From contig JAPSJX010000008.1 in assembly GCA_031178105.1 (NCBI GenBank), positions 1 to 43,266 of the forward strand: a stretch of 43,266 nucleotides of DNA, given 5' to 3'. The notes beneath the pieces are model-generated. The model worked only from the letters and a program-made list of their open reading frames with translations, was not told the origin of the DNA and did no database searches. Origin of the DNA: Agrococcus sp. (GTDB lineage Bacteria > Actinomycetota > Actinomycetes > Actinomycetales > Microbacteriaceae). Positions 9,925 through 17,224 of the stretch are shown here, piece by piece (the first letter of the stretch is position 1; every line of letters begins with the position of its first letter). The position numbers were made by a program, and so were the translations under genes.

Positions 9925-11379
9925 CGCAGCCGACGCCGCCGGCGCATCCGAGGCCTCGGCGAAGCCGGTGCGGGTCATCTCGCCCCACACCTGCGCGCGG
10001 TTCGTCAGGCCGGCCCACCAGCCCTGGATGCGCCAGATCGCGGTCAGCTGGCGGTAGCCGAGGCTCTCGGCGACGATCGCCCACAGGGTCGCGCCCATGT
10101 CGCGCCAGCGCTCGTAGCGGTGGAAGCTGGCCTCCTCGACGAGGACGGCGGCGAGCGTGACGATGGTGCCGTAGACGTAGGCGACGATGAGCAGCAGCAG
10201 CGCCATGCCGGGATGGACGGCGCCGACCAGCAGCCCGAGCACGACGAGCACGATGCCGACGAGCTCGATGAGCGGCGCGAACAGCTCGAAGAGCCAGTAG
10301 TAGGGGAGCGCCAGCATGCCCACCCGGCCGTAGCGCGGGTTCAGCAGCATGCCGCGGTACTTCCACAGCACCTCCCACAGCCCGCGGTGCCAGCGTCGGC
10401 GCTGCCGCGCCAGCACCTTCAGGGTGGAGGGAGCCTCGGTCCAGCTGACGGGCTCGGCCACGAACTCGACCCGGCACTCGCGGTGGCCGTGGCGGATCCA
10501 TCGCTGGATGCGCATGACGAGCTCGAAGTCCTCGCCGATCGAATCCGCGTCGAGGCCGCCGACCTCGACGAGCACGTCGCGGCGGAACATGCCGAAGGCG
10601 CCGGAGATGAGGATCAGCGCGTTCAGGTCCGACCACGCCGTGCGACCGAGCAGGAACGCGCGCAGGTACTCGACGACCTGGATGCGGGTGACGAGCTCCT
10701 TCGGCATGCGGATGTCGACGATGCGGCCGGCCTGCACGCGGCTGTTGTTGACGATGCGCACCACCCCGCCGGTCGCGACGACGCGCTCCGGATCGTCCGC
10801 GAACGGCTTCGACACCGACAGCAGCGCATCCGGCTCCAGGATCGAGTCGGCGTCGACCATCACCACGAGCTCCTTGCTCGCGAGGTCGAGGCCGAGGTTG
10901 ATCGAGTCGGAGCGACCCGAGTTCTCCTTGTCGACGACGAGCAGCGGCACCGCCGGATCGGGCGAGCGCCACACGCCGCGGAGGGCACCGCGAGCGGGGA
11001 TGCGTCCGGGCAGGTCTCGCTCGTCGGGCACGAGGCCGAAGCCCTCGCGGAGGAGGCGCAGCGTGTCGTCCGTGCTGCCGTCGTTGACCACGATCAGCTC
11101 GTGATCGGGGTAGCGGAGGTCGAGCACCGAGCGGACGCTCGTCAGGATGACGGCCGCCTCGTTGTAGGCGGGCATGATGACGCTCACGCCCAGGCTCAGC
11201 GGCGATGCGGCCATGGCGTCCTCGCCGCGGTGCTCGCTGCGCCGCAGGTAGCGCGCGAAGTGGCGGGCGGCGAGCAGGACGAGCACCAGCATGGACGTGT
11301 TCGCGAGCACGAAGTACATCGCCGCCGGCCACGCGATGACCGCGAAGATCGCCTCGAGGGTGTCGTGGAGCCAGCTCAC
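9889..11379 (-). CDS. Membrane family-2 processive glycosyltransferase
   Basis: A 496-residue GT2 enzyme of the cellulose/hyaluronan/poly-GlcNAc synthase type. One or two N-terminal membrane helices (residues 8-42) precede the catalytic domain with VIMPAYNE, VNDGST (Asp100), the DAD motif (176-178), GED (282-284) and QRRRW (326-330), all required for processive polymerisation. About four further helices follow (355-415). There is no PilZ domain. It is the last gene of the receiver-HEAT-GT operon: its GTG start overlaps the HEAT gene stop (GTGA). The polymer is unknown; an exported surface polysaccharide is inferred. The 3' end overlaps the histidine kinase gene by 36 bases tail to tail. Confidence 0.9.
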   Translation of the reverse strand: MSWLHDTLEAIFAVIAWPAAMYFVLANTSMLVLVLLAARHFARYLRRSEHRGEDAMAASPLSLGVSVIMPAYNEAAVILTSVRSVLDLRYPDHELIVVNDGSTDDTLRLLREGFGLVPDERDLPGRIPARGALRGVWRSPDPAVPLLVVDKENSGRSDSINLGLDLASKELVVMVDADSILEPDALLSVSKPFADDPERVVATGGVVRIVNNSRVQAGRIVDIRMPKELVTRIQVVEYLRAFLLGRTAWSDLNALILISGAFGMFRRDVLVEVGGLDADSIGEDFELVMRIQRWIRHGHRECRVEFVAEPVSWTEAPSTLKVLARQRRRWHRGLWEVLWKYRGMLLNPRYGRVGMLALPYYWLFELFAPLIELVGIVLVVLGLLVGAVHPGMALLLLIVAYVYGTIVTLAAVLVEEASFHRYERWRDMGATLWAIVAESLGYRQLTAIWRIQGWWAGLTNRAQVWGEMTRTGFAEASDAPAASAASAAGGQPDRRD

Positions 11380-12344
11380 GCGCTCGCCGCCGCCCTCGGG
11401 AGCCCGGCTGCGCGCCGCACACCGGGCTCCGCCTCCGCGCCGATCTGCGCGAGCGCGTCGGCAGTCCAGCGGCCGGGCATCGCGATGAGCGCTCGGGCCG
11501 CGGCCTCGCCGATGGTGCCGCCGTCGAGCGCCGCCGCACGGAGCGCCGGGACGGCGTCGCGCACGGGCATGCGCTCGAGCGACCGCATGGCCGCGAGCCG
11601 CACCGACTCGTGCTCGTCGGCGACCAGCCGGGCGAGCGCGTCACCGGAGCCGGAGGCCTGCAGCAGGCCGGCGACCCGCGCCGCGCCGCGCCGCACGCCC
11701 GGATCGTCGTCCTCGAGCGCCCGCCGCACGCGGTCGCCGACCGCGCTGCCCTGCTGCAGGAGCGCCGATGCCGCGACGCTGGTGGGGATGCCGCTGTCGA
11801 CGGCGAGCGCGGCGACCACCCGGTCGACGGAGGCGGGCTCGTCGAACGCGCCCAGGGCGCGGATCGCGACGGTCCGGACATCCGCCGACGCGTCGTCGGC
11901 GAGCTCGAGGAGCAGCGCGAGCGCGCCCTCCGGTGCGAGCAGCCCGAGCGCCTCGGCGACGTCCGCGCGGACGACCGGGTCGCGGTGGCGCGCTGCGGCG
12001 ATGACGCGCGGGGCGAGCCCGCTCGCGTCCGCGAGCGCGCGCAGCCGGTCCGCTGCCTCGCCGGTGATGCCTCGGAGCATCGAGGAGACGGTGCGCCCGA
12101 CATGCTCGCGCTCCTCGCCGTCGAGCGCGCGGACGCGCGCGAGCAACGCGTCGACCTCGTCGTCCTCCGCGATCGAGGCCTCGAGCACGAGCGGCCGCAG
12201 TCGCTCGTCGAGCTCGGCGCGACGCCGCTCGCGACGGTGGCGCACGGCGCGCTGCGTCACGAGCGCGACGAGCATGACGGTGGCGACGAGCAGTGCGGTC
12301 ACGAGCAGCCACTGCAGGAGCGTCGGCGGCAGCAGCGTGGTCAT
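11376..12344 (-). CDS. Membrane-anchored HEAT-repeat protein
   Basis: A 322-residue protein with one N-terminal membrane helix (LLQWLLVTALLVATVMLVAL), a basic stop-transfer stretch (RHRRERRR) and then alpha-helical repeats with HEAT/PBS-lyase spacing: DPVVRADVAEALG, SADVRTVAIRALG, DPGVRRGAARVAG and HESVRLAAMRSLE. It has no catalytic motif and is probably a cytoplasmic-face scaffold. The ATG overlaps the receiver-gene stop (ATGA) and its own stop overlaps the glycosyltransferase GTG, so the three proteins are made in tight coupling. A role connecting the receiver to the synthase is inference. Confidence 0.85.
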   Translation of the reverse strand: MTTLLPPTLLQWLLVTALLVATVMLVALVTQRAVRHRRERRRAELDERLRPLVLEASIAEDDEVDALLARVRALDGEEREHVGRTVSSMLRGITGEAADRLRALADASGLAPRVIAAARHRDPVVRADVAEALGLLAPEGALALLLELADDASADVRTVAIRALGAFDEPASVDRVVAALAVDSGIPTSVAASALLQQGSAVGDRVRRALEDDDPGVRRGAARVAGLLQASGSGDALARLVADEHESVRLAAMRSLERMPVRDAVPALRAAALDGGTIGEAAARALIAMPGRWTADALAQIGAEAEPGVRRAAGLPRAAASA

Positions 12345-12706
12345 CCCAGCGCGGCGGTGACGCGAGCGAGCAGCGCCCGCGGACTGAACGGCTTCGTGAC
12401 GTAGTGGTCCGCGCCGGCCGCGAACCCCGCCTCGATGTCCTTCTCCTGCCCGCGAGCGGTGAGGAGGATGACGGGCGTGCGGTCGCCGCGGTCGCGGATC
12501 TGGCGGAGCACGTCGATCCCGGACATGCCGGGCATCATCACGTCGAGCACGATCACCGACCACTCGCCGTCGCTCGCAGCCTGCAGCGCCTCGGATCCGT
12601 CCGCACGCGTCTCCACCTCGAGACCGGCGGACTCGAGCTTGATCGCGACGAGGTCGCGGATGTCGCGGTCGTCGTCGACGACCAGGATGCGCCCGTTCAC
12701 GAGCAT
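12341..12706 (-). CDS. Stand-alone receiver-domain response regulator
   Basis: A 121-residue CheY-like receiver without an output domain. The acidic pocket DDD, the phospho-accepting aspartate in VLDVMMPGMSG, the threonine in LLTA and the lysine in VTKPFS are all conserved, so phosphorylation is expected. The chosen ATG gives MLVNGRILVVDDD; upstream codons in the same frame run into the tRNA-Ser gene and are not plausible. It is the first gene of an operon with a HEAT-repeat protein and a GT2 synthase, so it most likely acts through protein contact. The PAS kinase at 8272-9924 is the nearest candidate donor. Confidence 0.88.
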   Translation of the reverse strand: MLVNGRILVVDDDRDIRDLVAIKLESAGLEVETRADGSEALQAASDGEWSVIVLDVMMPGMSGIDVLRQIRDRGDRTPVILLTARGQEKDIEAGFAAGADHYVTKPFSPRALLARVTAALG

Positions 12707-12822
12707 GCTCCAGCGCGCCCGAGCGGGCGCGGACTGCTTGGGCCCATCGGGTGCTCCAACGTGACGAGTCTGCTTGCCGGTGCACTCACGGTACACCGCT
12801 GACCTGCGCGGGCGCGGCACGG

Positions 12823-12855
12823 GCAGAGCCCCCGACCGAGGATCGGGGGCTCTGC
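12823..12855 (-). terminator. Terminator downstream of tRNA-Ser
   Basis: A perfect 13-base-pair inverted repeat (12823-12835 with 12843-12855) and a seven-base loop sit 21 bases past the tRNA 3' end and 116 bases before the receiver gene. It would separate tRNA transcription from the downstream operon. Confidence 0.8.
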
Positions 12856-12876
12856 CTGCGCGACGCCGTCGCGGGG

Positions 12877-12961
12877 CGGAGGATGGGGGATTCGAACCCC
12901 CGAGGGCTTGCACCCAACACGCTTTCCAAGCGTGCGCCATAGGCCACTAGGCGAATCCTCC
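12877..12961 (-). tRNA. tRNA-Ser(GGA)
   Basis: An 85-nucleotide class II tRNA. The acceptor arm GGAGGAT pairs with ATCCTCC, with discriminator G. The anticodon stem CACGC/GCGTG encloses the loop TTGGAAA, giving anticodon GGA for UCC and UCU serine codons. The T arm has GGTTCGAATCCCC, and a variable arm typical of tRNA-Ser is present. CCA is not encoded. Confidence 0.95.
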
Positions 12962-12989
12962 AGGCCGGCCTCGAGAGGCCAACCCTGCG

Positions 12990-12995
12990 ATCCTA
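12990..12995 (-). promoter_or_regulatory. -10 box TAGGAT for tRNA-Ser
   Basis: On the minus strand TAGGAT is followed by about 28 bases to the tRNA 5' end, a normal distance for a short processed leader. Confidence 0.5.
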
Positions 12996-13007
12996 CCGGG
13001 TGCGGGA

Positions 13008-13038
13008 AGGGGGCGAGGACCTTTCGTCCCCGCCCCCT
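13008..13038 (-). terminator. Terminator after the first S8 protease gene
   Basis: A 13-pair stem with one G-U wobble (13008-13020 with 13026-13038) and a five-base loop lies 15 bases past the stop codon at 13053. Confidence 0.7.
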
Positions 13039-13052
13039 CCTCGATCAGGCTG

Positions 13053-16000
13053 CTAGCCGCAGATCGCGTACTCCGCGACCTCGGCCGTCAGCGTCGCCTC
13101 GCTGCCGAGCAGGTGCACGGGGGGCTGGTCGAGCCGCAGGCTCTCCGTCACCACCGCCGAGTCCACGCAGGTCATGCGGGCCAGGTAGAGCGGCGAGCCC
13201 TCGGCAGCCCCGAGCGCCGAAGCGGCCAGGGCGTCCGGGAACTTCTCGCCGCTGGCGATGTACATCGCCGGCACGGGAGCGTCGAACAGCGCGCGGTTGA
13301 CGAGCACCGCGGTGTCGAAGCGGTCGGCACCGGCGAACCGGTTGACGACGACGCCGTCGTTGTCGAGCGCGAGCTCGATGCCGTTCGACATCGATGCCTG
13401 GTCGCCCATCAGGTACGCGGTCGTCGCGCCCAGACGGTCGAGCTCGGCCATCGTCGCGTCGTCCAGGCCGCCGAGCATGCCGTCGACCAGGATGATCGGC
13501 GCGTCGATCGAGCCTGCCGCAGCGCCCGCCGACAGTGCGTCGGGGTAGGTGCGACCGGTCGCGATGAAGACGGAGGCGGAGGCCTCGAAGGCGTAGTCGG
13601 CCACCATGCGGCTGGTCTCGTACCGGTCAGCACCCGCGAGGCGCACGACCTCGGCCGCGAGCGGCTCGAGGGCGTCGGCGACGGCCGGCGACACCGAGGG
13701 CTCTCCGCCCACGATGACGATGCGCTCGGGCGACAGGCGCTCGATCTCCTCCATGACGACGTCGTTCAGCTCGCCGCGCGAGGTGAGGAGCAGCGGACCG
13801 CCCTCGTGCGCCGCAGCGGGAGCCGCTGCGAGGCCGTCGGGGAAGTTCTCGCCGCTCGCCACGAAGACGACGCCGGCGCCGTCCGGGTAGCCGCGCTTCG
13901 AGACCTCGACAGCCGTCTCGTAGCGGTCGTCGCCCTCGATGCGCTCGGGCACCGGCATCGTCGCGTCGCCGGTCGTGACGTGCACGATGGTGCGCACGTC
14001 CGTGCCGGAGTACTCGACGACGCCCAGGTACTCGGCGTGCACATCGAGGCCGTTCCACATGGCGTCGTAGCTGAACTCCTCGCCGATGCCGACCGTGACC
14101 GCCCTCGGGTCCGTGCGGAACGAGCCCTCCTGCTGGCCCTCCCCGACGCCGACGTGGTCGAGCGTGAAGCTGCTCGGTGCTCCGGCGTCGCCGGTCGCCC
14201 AGGTGTCGACGATCGCGACGTACGTCGCCGCCATGGGCGACTCCATCAGCAGCGTCTCGTCGGCCGATCCGGTCGCGGCCGTGAACTGCTCGACCGGCTC
14301 GCCCTGCTCGTCGAGACGCAGCACGAAGAGGTCGAGGTCCGCGGTGTCGTCGGCGGCGTCCAGCGACAGGTAGTGCACGAGCTCCCCTGCGGGGATCTCG
14401 AACTCGTACTCGAAGTACTCGCCGTCGTCGCCGCCGTCAGCGCCCAGCTGGACGAACGGCGCGAGGCCGTTCGCCTCGAAGGCGACCTGCCCGGCGATCC
14501 CGGAGGCGCCCGAGACCGGCGTCACGCCCACCGTGCCGGTGCCCTCGACCCACTCGGGGGCCGCGACGGCGACCGGCTGCACCGCGATGGGCGACCGGAC
14601 GGTGTGCTCGGAGCTCGTCCACGTCAGGAAGCCCGACGACCAGGTGCCGAGGTTCGCGGTCGTGGTCGTGAAGGTCACCGTGTACTCGAGCGACTGCCCG
14701 GCCTCGGTGAACTCCAGCGATGCCGGCGACACCTCGACGTCGACCCCGGGGACACCCTCGACCGTCGGCGTGTAGGTGCCGGGCTCGAGTGCCGTGACCG
14801 TGCGCGTCACCGTCTGGACGCCCGCGAGCGAGCCGATCCCGATCGAGGCGATGTTGAGGTCGCTGGCATCGATCGGGCTACCGACCCAGGACTCGGGCAG
14901 CACGTAGCCGAGCCCGCGGAGGTAGCCGTACCAGTCGGCCGTGCCGCTCTCGTAGTAGAGACCCGCGTCGAGCATCGACTGCGTGTTCACGAAGCCGGCA
15001 CCCTGTGCCCAGACGTCCGTCGAGGCGGTGCCATCGGGGTTGAGAGTGTCGGTCGCCGTGGTCATCAGCGCGGACTTGACCTCCGCCGGCGACGCGTTCG
15101 GGTGCGCCCCGAGGTAGATCGCGCCCAGGCCCGCGACGTGCGGGGCGGCCATCGACGTGCCGGAGAGGAACTCGAAGGTCGGCTCGCCGTCTGCGGGGTT
15201 CGGGCCGGCGGCGATGATGCCGACACCGGGTGCCGCGATGTCGGGCTTCAGGATGTCGCTGCCCTCCGCCTCCACCGGACCGCGCGACGAGAAGCCCGCG
15301 ACGACGGGAGCGACGGTCTCGATGCCCGACGTGTTGCCCGGCTCGAACGTGACCACCGTCGTGCCGTCGGCGGCTGCCAGCAGCTCGTCGCGGTACTCGG
15401 CGTCGACGTGGATCGTCGGGACCGCGTGGTCGTCGAGGTCGATCGACCCCGGCGTGACGTTGACGAGCACGGCGGCGATGCCGCCGGCGTCGGCGACGAC
15501 CTGCGACTTCTCGACACGAGGGCTCACGCCGCGGTCGCAGAGCACGATCCTGCCCTCGGCCTCGGCCGGATCGAGCGTGCCCGGGAAGCAGAGCGCGGCA
15601 TCCTCCGCCGCCTGGCCTGCCGCAGGGATGTCGCCCGCGTAGACGAACGCGCCGCTGATCTCATCAGCGTCATCGCCCATCGGCACGGTCACCGAGCCGC
15701 CCGGGATGCGCACATCGCCCGGCAGGACGACCGTCGCCTCGTAGTTGGGCACGGTCGCCGCGGCGACCGTGGTGTACCAGGGCGCGGCGTGGTCGAGGGT
15801 CGCCGCACCGGGGCCGGCATTGCCGGCCGAGACGGAGACGAAGACGCCGGCGGCAGCAGCGCCGAGGAACGCGATGTCGTCGGCGGTGACGACCGAGGTC
15901 GCCGCGCCGCCGCCGATGGAGAAGTTGATGACGTCGACGCCGTCGATCGTCGCCTGCTCGATCGCCTCGACGGAGTCGCTCGTCGCGCATCCGTCGTCGT

Positions 16001-16997
16001 CGCTCGATGCGGGATCGGGTCCGGACCAGCACACCTTGTACGCCGCGATGCGCGCCTCGGGTGCGACGCCCGACATGGTGCCGAGGTCGGCGCCACCGGG
16101 CGAGGTGACGGGCACGTCGGCGTTGCCAGCCGCCGTGGAGGCCGTGTGCGAGCCGTGGGCGTCGCCGTCGCGCGGCGAGAGGTACTCGCCGGGCACCTGC
16201 GTCTCGGTGCCGATGTTCTCGGCGCCGAAGCCGTCGACGTAGTACCGGGCGGAGACGATCTTGGTCGAGCAGTCCGACGCCTCGAACTGCTCGCCCGTCT
16301 CGCAGACGCCGGTGAACGTGTTGCCGTCGCCCTTCTCGTAGACGATCTCGCCCTCGGCGTTGCGGTACGGCTCCGCACCGGGCGTCACGCCCAGCGGGTC
16401 GCCCGCGAAGAGCGGGTTCTCGGGGGCGATGCCCGTGTCGAGCACACCGACGACGACGCCCTCACCGGCGGCGTCGACGCCGCCGACCTGGTTCCAGAGG
16501 CCCTCGAGGTCGAGGAACTCGTTGGCGGGGCTCGCCTGGATCTGCTGGATCTCGTCCGGGAAGATCTGCGAGACGCGCGCATCGCGCGCGAGCTCGAACG
16601 CCTGCTCCTGCGACAGGTCCGCGATGAAGCCGTTCATCGTGACCGTCAGGCTCGACGCGATCTCGGCGCCGATGGCGGAGGCCACCTGCGTCTGCTCGCT
16701 CTGCAGGTGGGCGGCGTAGGCGTTGGCCGCTGCCGAGTCGACATCGATGTCGTCCGTGCCGAGCGGTGCCGTGCGAGCCAGGTTGGGCAGGCCGCCGCGG
16801 TAGGTGGCCATCGGGTCCTCGTCGAGGACGACGATGTAGCGACCGGCCTCGAAGCCGCTCGTGTCGATCGGCGGTTGCGTGGGAGCCGCGCTCGCCGCGG
16901 ACGCACCGAGCACCGACGCCCCCGCGCTGAGCGCGAGGGCGGTGGTGAGTGCGATGCCGCTGCGGAGGCGCACACGCTGGGCGTTGAGTGTGCTCAC
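13053..16997 (-). CDS. Secreted S8 (subtilisin-like) protease with three cell-wall-binding repeats
   Basis: A 1314-residue exported protease. A signal peptide (residues 1-38, ending ASAASAAP) is followed by an I9 propeptide (about 45-155) and an S8 catalytic domain with Asp187 (VLDTGIAPENP), His281 (DAHGSHTAS), oxyanion Asn393 (SAGNAGPG) and Ser615 (LSGTSMAAPH). A PA domain is inserted at about 435-555, as in actinobacterial and plant-like subtilases. Fibronectin-like and beta-rich domains follow. The last 290 residues carry three cell-wall-binding repeats of the PF04122 type (DDRYETA, ADRYETS and ADRFDTA with FPDGLAA/YPDALSA/FPDALAA), which should hold the enzyme on the envelope. The GTG start has GAAGGAT upstream. 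It is a paralogue of the protease at 17225-20272. Confidence 0.93.
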   Translation of the reverse strand: MSTLNAQRVRLRSGIALTTALALSAGASVLGASAASAAPTQPPIDTSGFEAGRYIVVLDEDPMATYRGGLPNLARTAPLGTDDIDVDSAAANAYAAHLQSEQTQVASAIGAEIASSLTVTMNGFIADLSQEQAFELARDARVSQIFPDEIQQIQASPANEFLDLEGLWNQVGGVDAAGEGVVVGVLDTGIAPENPLFAGDPLGVTPGAEPYRNAEGEIVYEKGDGNTFTGVCETGEQFEASDCSTKIVSARYYVDGFGAENIGTETQVPGEYLSPRDGDAHGSHTASTAAGNADVPVTSPGGADLGTMSGVAPEARIAAYKVCWSGPDPASSDDDGCATSDSVEAIEQATIDGVDVINFSIGGGAATSVVTADDIAFLGAAAAGVFVSVSAGNAGPGAATLDHAAPWYTTVAAATVPNYEATVVLPGDVRIPGGSVTVPMGDDADEISGAFVYAGDIPAAGQAAEDAALCFPGTLDPAEAEGRIVLCDRGVSPRVEKSQVVADAGGIAAVLVNVTPGSIDLDDHAVPTIHVDAEYRDELLAAADGTTVVTFEPGNTSGIETVAPVVAGFSSRGPVEAEGSDILKPDIAAPGVGIIAAGPNPADGEPTFEFLSGTSMAAPHVAGLGAIYLGAHPNASPAEVKSALMTTATDTLNPDGTASTDVWAQGAGFVNTQSMLDAGLYYESGTADWYGYLRGLGYVLPESWVGSPIDASDLNIASIGIGSLAGVQTVTRTVTALEPGTYTPTVEGVPGVDVEVSPASLEFTEAGQSLEYTVTFTTTTANLGTWSSGFLTWTSSEHTVRSPIAVQPVAVAAPEWVEGTGTVGVTPVSGASGIAGQVAFEANGLAPFVQLGADGGDDGEYFEYEFEIPAGELVHYLSLDAADDTADLDLFVLRLDEQGEPVEQFTAATGSADETLLMESPMAATYVAIVDTWATGDAGAPSSFTLDHVGVGEGQQEGSFRTDPRAVTVGIGEEFSYDAMWNGLDVHAEYLGVVEYSGTDVRTIVHVTTGDATMPVPERIEGDDRYETAVEVSKRGYPDGAGVVFVASGENFPDGLAAAPAAAHEGGPLLLTSRGELNDVVMEEIERLSPERIVIVGGEPSVSPAVADALEPLAAEVVRLAGADRYETSRMVADYAFEASASVFIATGRTYPDALSAGAAAGSIDAPIILVDGMLGGLDDATMAELDRLGATTAYLMGDQASMSNGIELALDNDGVVVNRFAGADRFDTAVLVNRALFDAPVPAMYIASGEKFPDALAASALGAAEGSPLYLARMTCVDSAVVTESLRLDQPPVHLLGSEATLTAEVAEYAICG

Positions 16998-17022
16998 AGG
17001 GTGATCCTTCGTTCAGGACGAA

Positions 17023-17040
17023 GCCCCCGTCGTCGGGGGC
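17023..17040 (-). promoter_or_regulatory. Hairpin in the 5' leader of the first protease gene
   Basis: A seven-pair GC stem with a four-base loop lies between a possible -10 box (TAGGTT, 17057-17052) and the ribosome site GAAGGAT. It may tune mRNA stability or initiation; the function is unproven. Confidence 0.4.
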
Positions 17041-17092
17041 GGATGCGCTCGAACCTATGCCTGGACTGTGGTCCGCGCACATGGGACCGGGG

Positions 17093-17115
17093 AAGCGTTA
17101 CCGTTTCGTGACCTG
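17093..17115 (-). promoter_or_regulatory. Direct-repeat regulatory site shared by both protease genes (copy 1)
   Basis: On the plus strand this reads GTTAC, six bases, GTGAC, within a 23-base segment that is 19/23 identical to the segment at 20355-20377. The two half-sites are 11 bases apart, one helical turn, as expected for a tandem response-regulator dimer. It sits about 96-118 bases before the start of the wall-binding protease gene. The spacing resembles sites of OmpR-family regulators such as MtrA, which controls cell-wall hydrolase genes in actinobacteria; that assignment is inference. Confidence 0.5.
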
Positions 17116-17177
17116 ACCGCAGCGTGTCGCTCCCACGCGCCCGGATGCCGGGCTCTAGAGGCTTCCGAGCACGCACG

Positions 17178-17213
17178 AGAGCGGGGCGGGAGCCTGCGCC
17201 CCCGCCCCGCTCT
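17178..17213 (-). terminator. Terminator after the second S8 protease gene
   Basis: A perfect 13-pair stem (17178-17190 with 17201-17213) and a ten-base loop lie 11 bases past the stop at 17225. It isolates the upstream protease gene from its paralogue. Confidence 0.8.
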
Positions 17214-17224
17214 GCCGACGTCCG

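Noticed and set aside
12707-12940. N-terminal extension of the receiver gene up to 12940
   Set aside because: The extension would translate through the tRNA-Ser gene and terminator.
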